A stretch of 64,000 nucleotides of DNA from Parietaria judaica (GCA_954871525.1 OX940861.1:6804842-6868841), one strand, 5' to 3'. Numbered from the stretch's first letter, positions 9,701 through 22,283 are shown. The notes: generated from the sequence alone by a model not told the origin. Numbers and translations are program-made.

Positions 9701-12700
9701 AGAGGGTTCATACATCAACAAAAGTTTACTTACACTTGGAACTGTAAGATTGATAATTTTATTTCCTATAACTTATAAATATAAACTTTCTTCGCATATT
9801 CAATTTTGAAATCCAAAACTTATCTCTGAAATCTGCACTATTCTAAAGCTAGGTCTCTGCCTGGGTATATTAGAATTGATCACAATTACGAGAAAAAGAA
9901 AGCCATGCCCTTAATCGGCGTACTTACAGCGTAGTGTTTTATATAACTTAATATCCTTGGTGCAGGTGATTTCGAAACTAACAGATGAAAAATCTACGCA
10001 TATTCCTTATCGGGATTCCAAACTCACTCGTCTATTGCAGTCATCCCTAAGTGGCCATGGCCGGGTTTCTGTGAGTGTTATAAAACCATTTCAGACTCTT
10101 TTGGCTGGACACTCTATACATTTATAAGATTATACTGTGATCATCGTACTTTTTTTGTGATTACCATTTCTAAATGTTTATTTGACTTTGTTGTGGTCAT
10201 TGTAGCTTATATGCACTGTGACTCCTGCTTCTAGCAATACCGAGGAAACACACAATACACTGAAGTTTGCACATCGAAGCAAACATGTCGAGATAAAGGC
10301 TTCCCAAAATAAGGTGATAATTTATTTTTCAATAAACATGCTTGGTGTATTTTGGATATATATGTAAATTCTCTTTCTCATTTACTTTTTTTAATAAACT
10401 TGTTAGATTATGGATGAAAAGTCTCTCATTAAAAAGTATCAAAGAGAAATCTCCAGGTTAAAGCATGAACTTCAGCAATTAAAACGTGGCATAATGGAGA
10501 ATCCAAATGCTGTTTCTACTCAGGAAGATCTGGTTAATTTAAAGATGCAGGTATTCATTGCTAGCATCTTATTAATAGTTAATTTAATTGAGATCAGAAT
10601 ATGCTTCTAATGCGAATTCTTTATTTTTTATTATAAACTATCAAAGCTGGAAGCCGGTCAGGTCAAACTGCAATCAAGATTGGAAGAAGAGGAAGAGGCC
10701 AAAGCAGCTTTGATGTCAAGGATTCAGAGACTGACTAAACTAATATTGGTTTCTACAAAGAACACATTGCCGACAAGTGTACATGAGCAACATGGCCACA
10801 GAAGAAGGCATTCATTTGGGGAAGATGAAGTGCGTGATTTAGTATATCAATTTGTTGGAAAGAAAAGTGGAAAAAAAGAACAAGTTACTTATCCATTTGT
10901 TGTTTCCATTTTTAATGCAGCTGGCATATTTACCAGATAAAAAGCGGGAATATGCAGTGGATGATGATTCTAGAAGCTACGGCTCTGAACTTCCTAGCGA
11001 TGCAAGGGATGACATGGCTAATCTTGATGAGTTGGTCAAAGATTTCAAAAGAAACCGAAGACGTGGTGGAATGCTTAGCTGGTTTAAACTAAAAGTAAGT
11101 ATTTTCTCTGCTTGCTACTTTAAAATGGACTAATACTTCATGTGCCTCTGGGCATTGGCTCGCTAAGGGCAGTTCAGTCTTTTGATAGTGTGAAGCCTAT
11201 TTAAGCTATATAAGGGATTTTGTTGCTATATGGAGATTGTTATTTCTCGTAGAGTAAAAGTAGAATAGTTCTTGTTTCTATTGTCAATCAAGCTTAACGC
11301 TTTCTTAATATCAATTTTAGTTCTATCAGAAGCTTGAAAAAATTATTTTTGCAGATTTTAGCAATATTTCTACTACTCTAAGTAAATAACTAAGCTCTAA
11401 TGTTCAACTTTGCAGAAACCCGAATATATGGACGGGTTATCACCTACAGCTGATAATGAGAGCTCTGGAAGCGGTTCACCTGCATCAGGGTCTACACAAA
11501 GAGTTATATTCTCTGATACGAAGGATGCAGGAAGAAAATCAGTTGGTAGAAGGGGAGGAGATGATTCTACCGTCACTGAATCATGTTCCGGTAAAACACA
11601 AGCTGGGGATTTGTTCAGTGCAGCTTCTGGAAATCGCCGTCCTCCTCCGGTGAGAAAAGAAGCTGCGTATTAGTTCTATCTGTATATATACAGAGGAATT
11701 GACAATCCTAATTATTTATTTTACGTTATCATAAGACAATCTAGTATGTAAAGTTAATGAGAGTCATCTAGAATTTCTAAGGAACATGTTTTGGAATATC
11801 TAGGGGGGATGATCCACTTAAAATCAAATCATATAAAACCTTCATTTAATGTTTACAGTTAATCCTTGAATTGCTATTTTAGGGAACAGAAGACTTGTGC
11901 TACTTTTTCTGATATTATGATTTATGTTTCAACAGAGTGGGTCCACAATTACGGATCAAATGGACCTGCGTGAACAGTTGAAAATGTTAGCCGGTGAGGT
12001 GGCCTTGTCCACGAGCTCTCTGAAAAGACTGTCTGAGCAAGTAGCTAATAACCCCAAAGATTCACAAATTAGAGTAAGCCATCTTTTGATATAAATAATT
12101 GAAGTAGTAATTCGGTACCTCCTGGGTAATATTTTGATGGTCGTTTCTGTAATGAAGGAAAAAATTCGGAGGTTGAAGGATGAAATCGGTGAAAAGAAAC
12201 TCCAAATGCGGATTTTGGAGCAACGGATGATAGGATCATTTGAAATGACTCCACATATAAACACCATTGAATTATCCCAGGTACTTCCCAAAGGCATATT
12301 TTTTTATGAACACATTTTATTACTTTATAAGTAAATAATTTCTATGTATATTAAGCAAATATAAATTATACTTGTTTTCCAGGCTCTCTCCAAGCTTACA
12401 ACACAGTTAAATGAAAAGACATTTGAATTGGAGGTTTGTTGCATTCATCCTTTAAAACCCTTTTATCATTTGAAACTCCATTTCCGATGAAAAAACACGT
12501 CCGGAAATTGATATGTTTGTTTCTGTTTGCAAAATTAGATAAAATCTGCAGATAACAGAATACTACAAGAGCAACTACAGATGAAGGTAAACTAAAATTG
12601 TTCAACTCAGCAAAAACCGAGTCTAAGTTATTCTCCATCGTCTTCTGTTCACAAGATGATATCGTTTAACTGTATCTATTAGGTATCAGAGAATGCTGAG

Positions 12701-14416
12701 ATGCAAGAGACCATTCTTCTGCTTAGGCAACAGCTCAGTTCTTTATCAAACAATATTCCAAGTGGTCCGGAAACAGTTTCCGAAAACGGTATTACATCAC
12801 TGGAAGTATATTCTGATAAGCTATTGGAGAAGAACCTGAGAGAAAGTCAGATTGCTTCTTATGGAGAAACTTACGCCGATGAGAATACACCGAAAAGTGT
12901 CATGAGCTTGAACAGAGTGTTATCACTAGAGGATTCTAAAGAGGTTTTCAATTCTCAAGTATATATGCAGGTTTTCCTCTTCTCTTCAAGTTTTGCTGTT
13001 GTGTTTAAAAACTCTAAAATATTTGGAAGAATTTATCTTTCTAAGCTCGTTGAGCGCTGACATGATGTCGACACCGTATTGAGTGCCGGCCAGCAGTTGA
13101 TGCCACATTACTGAAAATCAAATTTCTGAAAACGTTATCAAAATTACCGTTGATCCTTTTATTATTTTCTCTCTTTTTTTATGTGTGAAGAATATCGTCT
13201 TGATTTTTTATATGAATTTCCTTAATATTTTTTCTTATCTGTAGGGTTCGAAATAAAAAATAAGGTTTTCCTTCACTTTTCTCCCTTAACTTCTCTTTTC
13301 TGAGTGAAAATGCTAATTCAAGTCACTGTTGAGCTGTTCACTAACGTATGTTTTTTCACAGGCTGCCGAGATTGAGGATCTTAAGCAAGATCGAGTGAGA
13401 CTGGCAGAGGAAAAAGACGGACTTGAAGTTCAGAACACGAAACTTGCAGAGGAAGCTTCCTACGCAAAGGAGTTGGCTGCTGCAGCCGCTGTTGAACTAA
13501 GAAACTTGGCCGAGGAAGTCACCAAACTCTCTTACGAAAATGCCCAGCTCTCCGCCGCAAAAGAGGGGCAAAACCGTCAATTCAGGCAAAACACCTCCAG
13601 CCGGGTTCGTTTTAGAAAGTCCGAGGACGATATCGTCGTCGAAGAGTTGCAGAAGGAACTCACTGCAAGAATCCAGAAAGAAGCCACTTTAGAGAAAGCC
13701 CTGATCGAAAGAGAGAAGATCGAATGCGATTTAAAGAGAAGACTAGACGAAGCGACGAGCCACGGGGAACACTTGGAGAATGAGGTGGCAAAGAGCTCTC
13801 GATCCAAGTTTAGAAATGGACGCCTCGTGTCGAATGGCCGTTCAGATATGTTTAAGGATGACGAGAACCGCGATAATGTGGCCGGCTCGGAGGAGTTAAA
13901 GTGGAAATACCAGAAAGCGAAGAAAAGATGCGAAGAACTTGAGCGCTATGTTTCCAGATTGAAGGTGAGCACATCCAGACCAATTAACAAAAACTACAAC
14001 TTACTGGGTCGGCCCGGCCGGTCCTAAGCAAACCTTGAAACATAAATAACCGAACATAAAATATAAGTAAATAATTTAAACGACATAATTGATAATAAAA
14101 CATAATTAAATAGTTTAAGTAACTGTTAAACGACTCTAATATATTAGGTATATTAGAATTTACTTCATAGAATAGAATGAAGGGTCTCAAGAGTGTAAAA
14201 TCTTCAGGGTGATGATCTTGCTGGTTTGCATGTGACGACTCTCGAAGAACTTCAGACCTTCCATGTCGACGCAATAACTAAGATTTCCCACGCAAAGGTA
14301 CTAGATATATAAATATATATTTTTATATATGTATGTATACAATTTTGTAGCTCTCAAAGTGTTGGTAAACTAAAAATTGCTATTTATTGATGCAGTGCAC
14401 AAATCGTTTCTTGTAG
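6767..14416 (+). CDS. KIN7D: Kinesin-7 family motor protein (KIN-7D/MKRP2-like)
   Basis: A plus-end-directed microtubule motor of the plant kinesin-7 subfamily. Exons: 6767-7044, 7182-7279, 8106-8195, 8426-8478, 8557-8622, 8701-8754, 8850-8909, 9140-9218, 9312-9379, 9470-9532, 9639-9743, 9966-10070, 10206-10313, 10407-10550, 10647-10829, 10921-11094, 11416-11649, 11936-12073, 12158-12280, 12383-12433, 12539-12586, 12683-12970, 13362-13964, 14208-14297, 14396-14416. All junctions keep phase and give 1107 residues; from memory the Arabidopsis relative is about 1050. Residues 1-85 are Ser/Pro-rich and basic, as in members assigned to organelles. The motor domain starts near 86: P-loop GVTSSGKT (162-169), switch I SSRSH (273-277), switch II DLAGSE (307-312). 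A long, mostly coiled-coil tail follows ([17 protein letters not shown]). The start is MYGGGVSS, after a CT-rich leader. Intron 2 carries a hAT-type element. Subfamily call is firm; organelle targeting is inference. Confidence 0.93.
7353..8060. mobile_element. Non-autonomous hAT-type element in kinesin intron 2
   Basis: A 708-bp insertion flanked by the perfect 8-bp direct repeat GATCGCTG (7345-7352 and 8061-8068). The ends are CAAGGTTTTAAATAACGG on the left and, reverse-complemented, CATTGTTTTAAAAGGCG on the right. Both subterminal regions are rich in GCCTCAAGGCG-type repeats. It has no transposase frame. An 8-bp duplication with short imperfect TIRs fits the hAT superfamily. Related CAAGGTTTAAAA ends occur at 39838. 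Confidence 0.85.
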
Positions 14417-15001
14417 CATGCCTGAGATTGACCACCAAACTAACATAGCAGGTTCGTCTGGAAAGCTCTTGATTTTGTATTATGATATATATTATATTAT
14501 ATTACATTATATTATTTTTTATTTTTTATTTTTTTTTGCACGTTTTGCAGGAGATATTGTACAGTCGTGGAGAAGATGAGTCACTTAAAGAGTTTAGATT
14601 GACTAACATGTGATTCTGAAAGAAGAAGAATATTATCACTTATCAGTAAACACCGAATTTCATCTGTAATATATGATTTGTATGTTTAATTAATGCTATC
14701 TATGAATCTCGTTCCTACAATAACCACGCAGGGCCAAACTAATAATAACTACATAAACTGCTTCACACGAACAGAAAAAAAAAAAAACTGTAGTTTTTTT
14801 TTATGTGTTACGTCATTGTTGTAGGAGCTCTCTCCTGGGGTCCCGAGCCATGGAAAACTCCTCTGAAATGATGCCAAAACTCAAAGCAATTCGCCCGCTG
14901 TCTACACTGTAAATGTGCGGCGAAAGAAGGAAAAAAAGCGAACGGTGAGAAACTCAGTGGCCAGCAGATTGAAAGACAGTACCCAAGGAGATGAAGATGG
15001 C
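14417..15001. other. Region between convergent genes: 3' ends of kinesin and protease
   Basis: AT-rich to about 14800, with T-runs near 14510-14540 and 14790, then the protease 3' side. It should hold both 3' UTRs. I see no further gene. Confidence 0.5.
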
Positions 15002-17100
15002 TCACGACTTGGAAAGCCGGTCGCAGTTTGCTGGACCCCAACCGATCCGCCCCTTCTCGTAGTCGTATATTACGATCTTACCCTGCATCGAAATGTCTAC
15101 ACAGAAGAAAGAACACAAGGGTAAGGTTGTAACTTTTGAATCCGGCAACAAAAAACGCTGTTCGACAAGCTACCTCCGACCACATTGTGATTGCCCAGCC
15201 CCACTTCGGATCCGTCCAAGATTCCCAAGCAAACGTTTCCGAGTTCCTGAAGACAAAAAAGAAAGTCAAATTCCTGAATCGTCATTTGTTTACTATTCGT
15301 AAATTAGGTCACTCACAGTCACTATGAGGTAAGACTCCGGGGGAATCTGCAAGTGGGCATTTCCGAAGCTCAGTGTCAATGGCGTGAAGAAGCTCTTGGC
15401 TTCGTGGACAGTTCCAAACGCTTTGTTTCTTTTCCAACATATTGGCAGGGCTCGTTCCTTCGAATTGATCTTCAGGGATTTTCCATTCATGCCACTTTTA
15501 ATCTAATGCACGACATTGCTCGTTAGCTTGATGAACAAAACTTAATCGAAACAATATTTGTGTTATTATATAAATTTTTTCACTTACCAGTTTAACTATG
15601 GCCTGGTAAGCTTGGTTATTGAAGTACGTGTACGAGCTTCCACTGTCGAAAATCACTTCCAAGCCCTTCACACCGATCGGCTTTCCACCATAGAGAAGCT
15701 CCGCCGGTCCCGACGTGTAGTGTGTGCTGAAATCCGACAACACAATGTAAGAAAAAATTGTGCATAATCATACCTAAACCTTGAAATCAACAGTTGCATA
15801 TTTAAGGAGGTGCTACAACTTACTCCATGGAATCATGCGATGATGTCGGTGTCCACGTGAAACCCGAAGATGGAACTATATCGTCTCCGAAGAAGAGAAA
15901 CCCTCCATTGTTGCTGAGACAATGGCCAATAACGCTTCGGGTTACTCCCATTTCGGTAAGTTGCGAAAGGACGCTGGCTTTTCCATTGCCAAGGCCGAGC
16001 ACGCCCGCCGTTGAAGGAGGCGATCCAACGCCACCGTAAGTTTGATCATATCCGCAGCTGCATATATATAGCCAATAATTTATTATTTTCTGGTCGCGGA
16101 AATGGTGCAAAACACTTAAAGAATCTCGAAATCACTTGCCCAAATGCCAAGTGAGGACCAAGGCTGGAGCCATTGCTGAACTTGAGGTGGAATTGGTCCC
16201 TGACCAAAACGCCGAGGGACGAGCCGTGATCAGCGTATCCGATCTCGTAGTCGCACTGGTTGGTCGGACTGTCGCAAGTGTGGCTATTCGGCTTCACGAC
16301 GGTACTACAGATGGGGTCCATGCAATCCAAGAGGTTGTTCTTGGGCTTGTACAGGTTCTCGCGAGGCTGCAAAAAGCGAAAACAATCAAACCGATTACTC
16401 ATCAGCGAATTAAGGAAAAAAAATGACAACAATGGCGAGAGAAAGGGCAAAACGGTCACCGTGGTGCAACTGGTGCACGGAGCGTCGCACTGAACCCAAG
16501 TCAAGTCGCTGCCGGAGTCAATGTCGAGGTCAAACACTTTCGGTGGATTCCCAATTCTCAGAGACACAAAGTAATACCTATAAAAATGGCCATTTTTTAA
16601 TAATACCCCAAAAAGAAAAAAACCGAGCTTGTTAACTTTCCCGGGAAAGTGCAAGAAAAAAGAGAGCAAGAAAGTTGTAATTCTCTTTTGTCCTTAATTA
16701 TATTTATTAATATCATTTCGTTTTTTTTTTCTTCTTCTTTATCTATAAAAATTAAGGAAATAAATTACTGAAATTCGAAGGAGGTGCAATGAATGAAATC
16801 AAATAGAAAGACGATGATGTGATCAAGAAACAAAAATATAGAACATGTCAAGCAAGAACAAACTTAATCATCGAAATAAAAAGAATTAATCAACAAAAAA
16901 AGGAATAAATTTGTCAAATAAATGGAAAAGGAGAGAGAGTACCCAAGTGGATAAACATTCCCGTGAACAGGGAAAATCGCCGACGATCCGAGGCTAGTTC
17001 GGCGCGCGGATTTCTCGAGACCCGAGGGCTGTTTGGTATCCGAGAAAACGCACGGGAAAATCGCCAGAAGCGAAACACAGAGAACCAAAGCGAAACCCAT
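15002..17100 (-). CDS. Pepsin-like (A1) aspartic protease, nucellin/ASP1-like
   Basis: A secretory-pathway endopeptidase of family A1. Exons on the minus strand: 17100-16943, 16577-16460, 16366-16140, 16057-15824, 15726-15588, 15502-15317, 15246-15174, 15096-15002; 409 residues with consistent phase. The N-terminus (GFALVLCVSLLAIFP) is a clear signal peptide ending near CVFS. The first catalytic motif is DSGS with Asp73 (context LDIDSGSDLTW) and the second is DSGSS with Asp273 (IFDSGSSYTYF). Cys-rich segments (CDAPCTSC, CDYEIGYADHGSS) and the C-terminal IGWGPANCDR are typical of the nucellin/ASP1 group, which lacks the plant-specific insert. Intron 3 has a GC donor (GCAAGT) instead of GT. The gene is convergent with the kinesin. 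Substrate unknown. Confidence 0.92.
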
Positions 17101-17150
17101 CAACCCTTTTCTTTGTTGTTGCGATTCGCATCATCAAGAGAGTGGAATCA

Positions 17151-17157
17151 TTTTATA
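17151..17157 (-). promoter_or_regulatory. Candidate TATA box of the aspartic protease gene
   Basis: TATAAAA on the minus strand, about 50 bp upstream of the start codon. If used, the 5' UTR would be very short (about 20 nt), so a start-site check is needed. Confidence 0.45.
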
Positions 17158-17199
17158 GAGCCCAGACGGAGAGGACGAAGAAGACTATGACTATTGACT

Positions 17200-18640
17200 G
17201 TGAGCGCGTCGCGTAGCTCTGCTCTGCTCAGTCACCGAATATCGCACGTGACAGGAAAACCCACGTGTACTTGACAGACAGTAACAATGGACTTCTTCAC
17301 CTTTGGTGACCACGAAAACAACCTGAATGCTGTGTTCTGTCTATTTTTAAAATTTTAATTATTTAAACAGTGTGACTGTCTTTTTTTTTTTTTTTTAAGG
17401 TGTGTGGTGGGAGATTTTGTAAAAATATATGAGATATTTATTTAATAAATAATTACTCATTCGAATATAACGCGTCGAGTGGTTTTAGAGGAAAAAAATA
17501 TTAATCAAATACGTAATACGTATAATCGAGTTATTAGTTCATATCTTTTTCGATAGACAGTGTAGTTAAATCACTCGTGTTATCTTGATACATGGTTGAT
17601 TGAAGATAAGATTTTATCGATAGACAAAGTAATTATTAGGTCTTTAATTTTTTTTTTTGAAGTCCTTAAATTTTAGATTTTTTTTATTATAGACACGGGT
17701 CTGCTCCGCCTTCCTTCAAACACGACACTAATGGCAAACTTTTGTTGCGAAAGCCGTTTCTCTCTGTATTGAAATGAAATTAAAACGGTGGCTCGTGGCC
17801 GGCCTTACGCTAAGTAAACTAAAAAAAGATTTATTTTTCTAGCTTCGTATTTCAAAATTGTTATCAATTCTCTTCCCAAAAATATTTTATTAAAGAACGG
17901 AAGTAACTTTCCTGATAACATTCTGTGAATTGTGAAGATAATAATATCTTACATAAGAAAATACACGTACATTATATATAAGGTAATAAATGGGCAAAAC
18001 AAAACAAAAATATCAAACACGGTATTGAATAAATATGTATATAAATATTCCCACTTGTGTACAAATGTAGTTTTTTGCTACAAAATTGAGGAGCAAAACC
18101 CGTGTCTGTAACGCGGATGACACAGTAACACGACCACCTTTAAAGTGCAATGCCCTTTTTGCCCTTATCTCCTCGTTGACCGTTGACTTTAAACGGTTTA
18201 TTTTCGTCTCTTTTAGTGATGTCATGGAGCTAATGAGAAATCGGTGAAATACAATTCATAAAGTTGTGCATCAAATTTTTTATTTAAAAAATTCTATTGG
18301 TATTGTGGTTTTTTTGAGATATGCAATGTATGTCATTGTCATAACATGGTCTAGTTAAGGTGTTTTGTTTTATACTTAACTTTAGGTATATAATTATTTG
18401 TTTAATATCATTATTATTAATTTATCAGTAGCATGCACACTCAATATATCTAAATAATCATAAATCATAATAACTTATCATATATTCATGTCTTTACTTT
18501 TTGTTTTATGTTTATTCATCAAACTGATTCTATGGACACGATATACAAGTAAATAAGACGTACAAAAAAATCATGTAAAAAATTATAGATAAGCAGAGCA
18601 AGAATCATGAAAGATTTGGTATTCTCGTTTTGGCCGACAA
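17200..18640. other. AT-rich intergenic DNA, no gene seen
   Basis: Short T-runs and low-complexity stretches only. No frame with recognisable protein motifs and no clear terminal repeats. Confidence 0.5.
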
Positions 18641-19430
18641 ATCGCAAGCAGTTATCGACGGACTAATCGGTTGGCGGACTAATCGGTTGGCGATGAATTT
18701 ATCGATGAAAAAACTATAAAATATATTGTTACTGTCAACGAAACTTATTGATGGATTAATCGATTATCGATGAATTTATCGATGAAATATTTTTATACAT
18801 ATTTACACTAAAAACATAACATAAAATACTAATGTCATAAAACATCAACATAATAAAAGTCTCGTACAAAAGCTAACATGAATCAAGCCTCATACTAATG
18901 TCACAAAACATAAACATAAATTGTTGAAACTTATTACCCAAGTTAGTATGAAATTTTAGTTACACTTAGTTTACCTCCTTAGCTAGAGTCTACATGGATA
19001 GATAACAAGAGTTTGATGATGTTTATATACCAAATATTTGGGACAAGAGTTTAGGCCATTGGGGTCACCCACTTTTGTGGAAGGGAGATGACTCACACAC
19101 ATGCACCACCACCACACAGACGTGACGATGTGGGGTGGTGTGGTGTAAACATAATTATTTTTGCCAAAAATTTAATTGGTATTTTTGCCGCAATTAAACA
19201 GCAATTAAAAAAAAAAACTTTTCAAAATTGAACGCAAAGTATTTCGATTATCAAACATTTGCACTCGAAAAGATTGACCAAAAAGTACTTATCTTTCCAG
19301 TGATTATCGAGCGATAAGTATAAAAAAATAGCGATTAACGCCGAACATTTTCCAACAAGGGCCTTTCCAACGATTATAGCTCGATAATCGTTCGATTATC
19401 GCGATAACTCGCTCCTTACTAATCTAATAC
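18640..19430. mobile_element. Degenerate hAT-like element or remnant
   Basis: Repeated subterminal motifs (TATCGATGA, ATTATCG, CGATAATCG) appear on both sides, with a 16-bp tandem duplication GACTAATCGGTTGGCG near 18661-18692. The same motif set marks the 427-bp hAT-type element at 39838-40264. I could not find exact ends or a target duplication, so this is a weaker call. Confidence 0.4.
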
Positions 19431-19777
19431 TTGTATAGCCTTTTGCACACGAAGTTCACATCTAAATTTTAATATAGTTCTAATTTTTCTTTCCGATAGT
19501 CTCAAATCGTTTTCATTGTCTCTTAAGATATTTTTATCCTCAATGCGCTGATTTTGACTAATTTAGAAAATAAAATCAAAGAAATATTACCCGTAGTTTC
19601 ACAAAATAATAAAAATAAGATTTTTTTTTTTTTTTTTTTGAGGGAAGAATTTATCTGAGAATATAAAGACAGTATAAATATATATTTGGTAAAAGGAAAT
19701 GAAACTAGAAAGTATGGGCCCAATCCAGTAGCAAAAAGCCCATAAGCAAGCAAAGAGAGTATTATGTGAAGAAGTCA

Positions 19778-19820
19778 GTCCCACATCGACCATTTACAAG
19801 GAATTGCAACACTTTATATC
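19778..19820 (+). promoter_or_regulatory. snRNA-type promoter (USE and TATA) of the U3 gene
   Basis: The upstream sequence element GTCCCACATCG is at 19778-19788 and a TATATC box at 19815-19820. The spacing of about 26 bp between them is the short spacing known for RNA polymerase III plant snRNA genes (Pol II genes have about 33-34 bp). Plant U3 genes are Pol III transcribed, which agrees. The transcript start A at 19844 is about 24-29 bp downstream of the TATA. Confidence 0.88.
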
Positions 19821-19843
19821 GCTTTGTGTGCAGTACGTTGGTC

Positions 19844-20053
19844 ACGACCTTACTTGAACAGGATCTGTTCTATAGGCTCGTACCTCTGCTTCGTCGAATA
19901 CAAAGTAGACAAGAACCAAAGCTTGGTTGATGAACCACGACTGTGCGATCAGAGCGTGATTAACGGCCAGATTCTCCTCGGAGTATCTCGGTTGTAGAGG
20001 ATCGTTCTCAGTCCTACCCCTCAGGGTTGAGGTGGTTGCACGGTTGTCTGACA
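19844..20053 (+). ncRNA. U3: U3 small nucleolar RNA
   Basis: A C/D-type snoRNA of the small-subunit processome that guides early pre-rRNA cleavage. It begins ACGACCTTACTTGAACAGG and has the A'/A region with GGATCTGTTCTATAGG, conserved internally at GATCAGAGCGTGATTAACG. Near the 3' end GTTGTCTGAC contains the box D TCTGA (20047-20051). Length is about 210 nt, normal for plant U3. A USE/TATA promoter lies upstream and oligo-T stretches (20064-20073) downstream fit Pol III termination. The whole interval looks intact, so this is probably a functional gene. Confidence 0.93.
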
Positions 20054-20079
20054 AGCTCCTCTCTTTTCTTTTTGTAAGG

Positions 20080-20668
20080 CGTTTTTTTTTTCAAATTAGC
20101 CTTCTTAAACTTCAAAACTAACTCATTGTTTTTTTTTAATTAGCCTTCTTAAACGTTCAAAATTGTCAAAATAGTCACCGTTTGATTAATATTGTGCCAT
20201 AGCCAATAAACCACATTAATTGATATAAAATGACTTATTTACCCTTATTATTATTAATAATTAATATTAAAATTTGAATTAACAAATTTATTTTAATAAT
20301 TAATACGAAATTATTTTAATTTTTTAAAAAATTATTAAAATAATAAATTAGGAAACAAATATTTTGAATTCCAAATTAATTAAAAAATAATAAATTAGGA
20401 AACAAATATTTTGAATTCCAAATTAAAAAAAAAATCAAAATTCAAATTTAAATTTAAATATAAATATAAAAAACTTTTTTCAGTTTTTAAAATAAAAAGT
20501 CAAATTTCTTAACAAACATTAATTTGAATTAACCATATTAATAATTTAAAACAATTTGGTGAAAAAAAATATTAACCAAATTAACAATTCATTTAACATA
20601 CATTTACATGAATAAATCAATTAACATGCATTTACAATTCGAATTAACATACATTTATAATTCGTATT
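20080..20668. other. AT-rich spacer with a 39-bp direct duplication
   Basis: Very AT-rich with no gene. A 39-bp segment beginning TAATAAATTAGGAAACAAAT is duplicated exactly at 20341-20379 and 20388-20426 (period 47 bp). Confidence 0.7.
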
Positions 20669-21450
20669 TGTTAAGGTCGGATTTGGTCAAATCCATCCTC
20701 AACACAACTCGTGTCGTTTTGTCCATAAATGAAATAAGGGAAGGCGAAGAAGCTCATCGCCCGAGGGGGCAAACAAGGCATATCCCCGAGGAGGACTATC
20801 CTCGAGGAGGATTATCTCCGAGGAGGTTCAACCGCGAGGAGGTGTGGCCACGCGAGAGTAGGTTGCGATGAAGTGTCCCATCACGTTCGACGAGGAATTT
20901 CGTCATGATGGTTTATGCAGAGCCGAATGACGGCTGACGAGATGTGCATTTAATGAAGCCGACCTACTCACTCGATGAGAAGCATCAGCGATGAGGCTTG
21001 CAGAGTCGAATGACGGCTGACGGGATGCGCATTTAATGAAGCTCACCTACCCATAATGACAGTCTGCTCGGAAGTGACATAAAACATGATTAAACCATGC
21101 TTCCCTCAAATCAATCTGAGAAGCGGATGATTAAAGGAAGAAAAAGGCTGGAAGGAAGAAAAGGGACATAATGTAAACTCTATAAAAGGCAAGATAAACC
21201 TCATTTGTAAAGGTTCGGAAAAATAGAGAAAAAAGCCCGGGAAAAAGAGAGAGATCATGTAATAGAAAGGCTACGCCAAAGAGAGAATCTTGGTTCATGA
21301 TCCTTCATCTGTCCATCTATTCAACGAAAGAAAACCGAGCTCGTATCGGAAAATATAATAAAACAGAGATATTCACTGATTATTGTTATTAATTTGTTGT
21401 TCGTGATTATTTCTGTGACTGGAAAAGGGCGGTGAAAATCGCCCTCTACA
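20669..21450 (+). repeat. Solo LTR of the gypsy family at 1-5115
   Basis: A 782-bp LTR with ends TGTTAAGGTCGG and GCCCTCTACA, flanked by the perfect 5-bp duplication GTATT (20664-20668 and 21451-21455). There is no internal region or primer-binding site. It is homologous to the LTR at 4357-5115 in the opposite orientation. This is the normal product of LTR-LTR recombination of a complete element. Confidence 0.95.
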
Positions 21451-21539
21451 GTATTAACGTACATTTACACTAATAAACACGAATACACAGAAATTACACG
21501 ACAAAATCAGAGAAAAAAATTGTCATCGAGATCCTGCGC

Positions 21540-22283
21540 CTGTTTCCAGCGCTAGGCGTGAGTTTGTCGTCTCCTGCGCAAATTAGGCATGAATCTCCCT
21601 TCGAGCTTTTGAAAAAGCAAGTTTGCTTCTTTCAGCAACTTGGCCCGTCCGAGCGCATCAAGCAAGTAGTTAATGATCTCTATATCGACTTTAAACTTGT
21701 GCTTCTTCATCAACTCGAAAACTCCGTACGCTCCTTTCTTTCGCTGCGCAAAAAGCCTTGATCGAGATTACGAAAATGTCCACTGTAACCCTAGCTCTCC
21801 CATATCCTCGATCATAGACACCATGGACTCAAACTGCCGGGTTTTCGCTAACACTCTCAACATCTTATTGTATGTCCTCGAATCATCGGCGTACTCCGAC
21901 TTCTCCCCAGCCCAACAAAAGAACCGAAACGCCGGTTTCCTTGCGTGTTTGAACCGCTCCAGCACCCCCACAACAAAATCACGCACCCAATTATCCTCCG
22001 TTACCGCCATAACTCTCGGTACTTCCGTCACCGAAACTGTCGCTACCGGAAAAACTGCAAAGCCCGGCGACACTACATCTGAATCTCAACCGCATTGCTT
22101 CTTGTGGACCGGAGAGTGAAGCGGAGTGTGGCAAAGGAAGTGGAGCTTGAGAGCGAGGACGAGGGAGATCACTATGCAGAGGAGAATGAAGCAGACCAAG
22201 CGCATGGCAATGTTTTCTCTCCACCGCTGCCTCTGCTCCTCCGCCTGTCTCCACCGCTTGGCGTTTCCCGTTCGCCGCCGCAA
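21540..22283 (-). pseudogene. Pentatricopeptide-repeat (PPR) protein pseudogene, truncated
   Basis: The best segment reads ARKPAFRFFCWAGEKSEYAD, then DDSRTYNKMLRVLAKTRQF and, after frame changes, SIKAF, VFELMKKHKFKVDIEIINYL and LLDALGRAKLLKEANLLF. This is the N-terminal part of a P-class PPR protein, which normally binds organelle RNA. There is an in-frame TGA at 22086-22088 and at least two frameshifts between 21768 and 21720. Homology ends near 21550, about 100 bp from the solo LTR, while the family normally runs 450 residues or more. The upstream frame to 22283 (MRRRTGNAKRWRQ) is open but does not look like a standard targeting peptide. Confidence 0.65.

Noticed and set aside
19842..20054. 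70-residue minus-strand frame
   Set aside because: It exactly overlaps the U3 snoRNA on the opposite strand; no protein motif.
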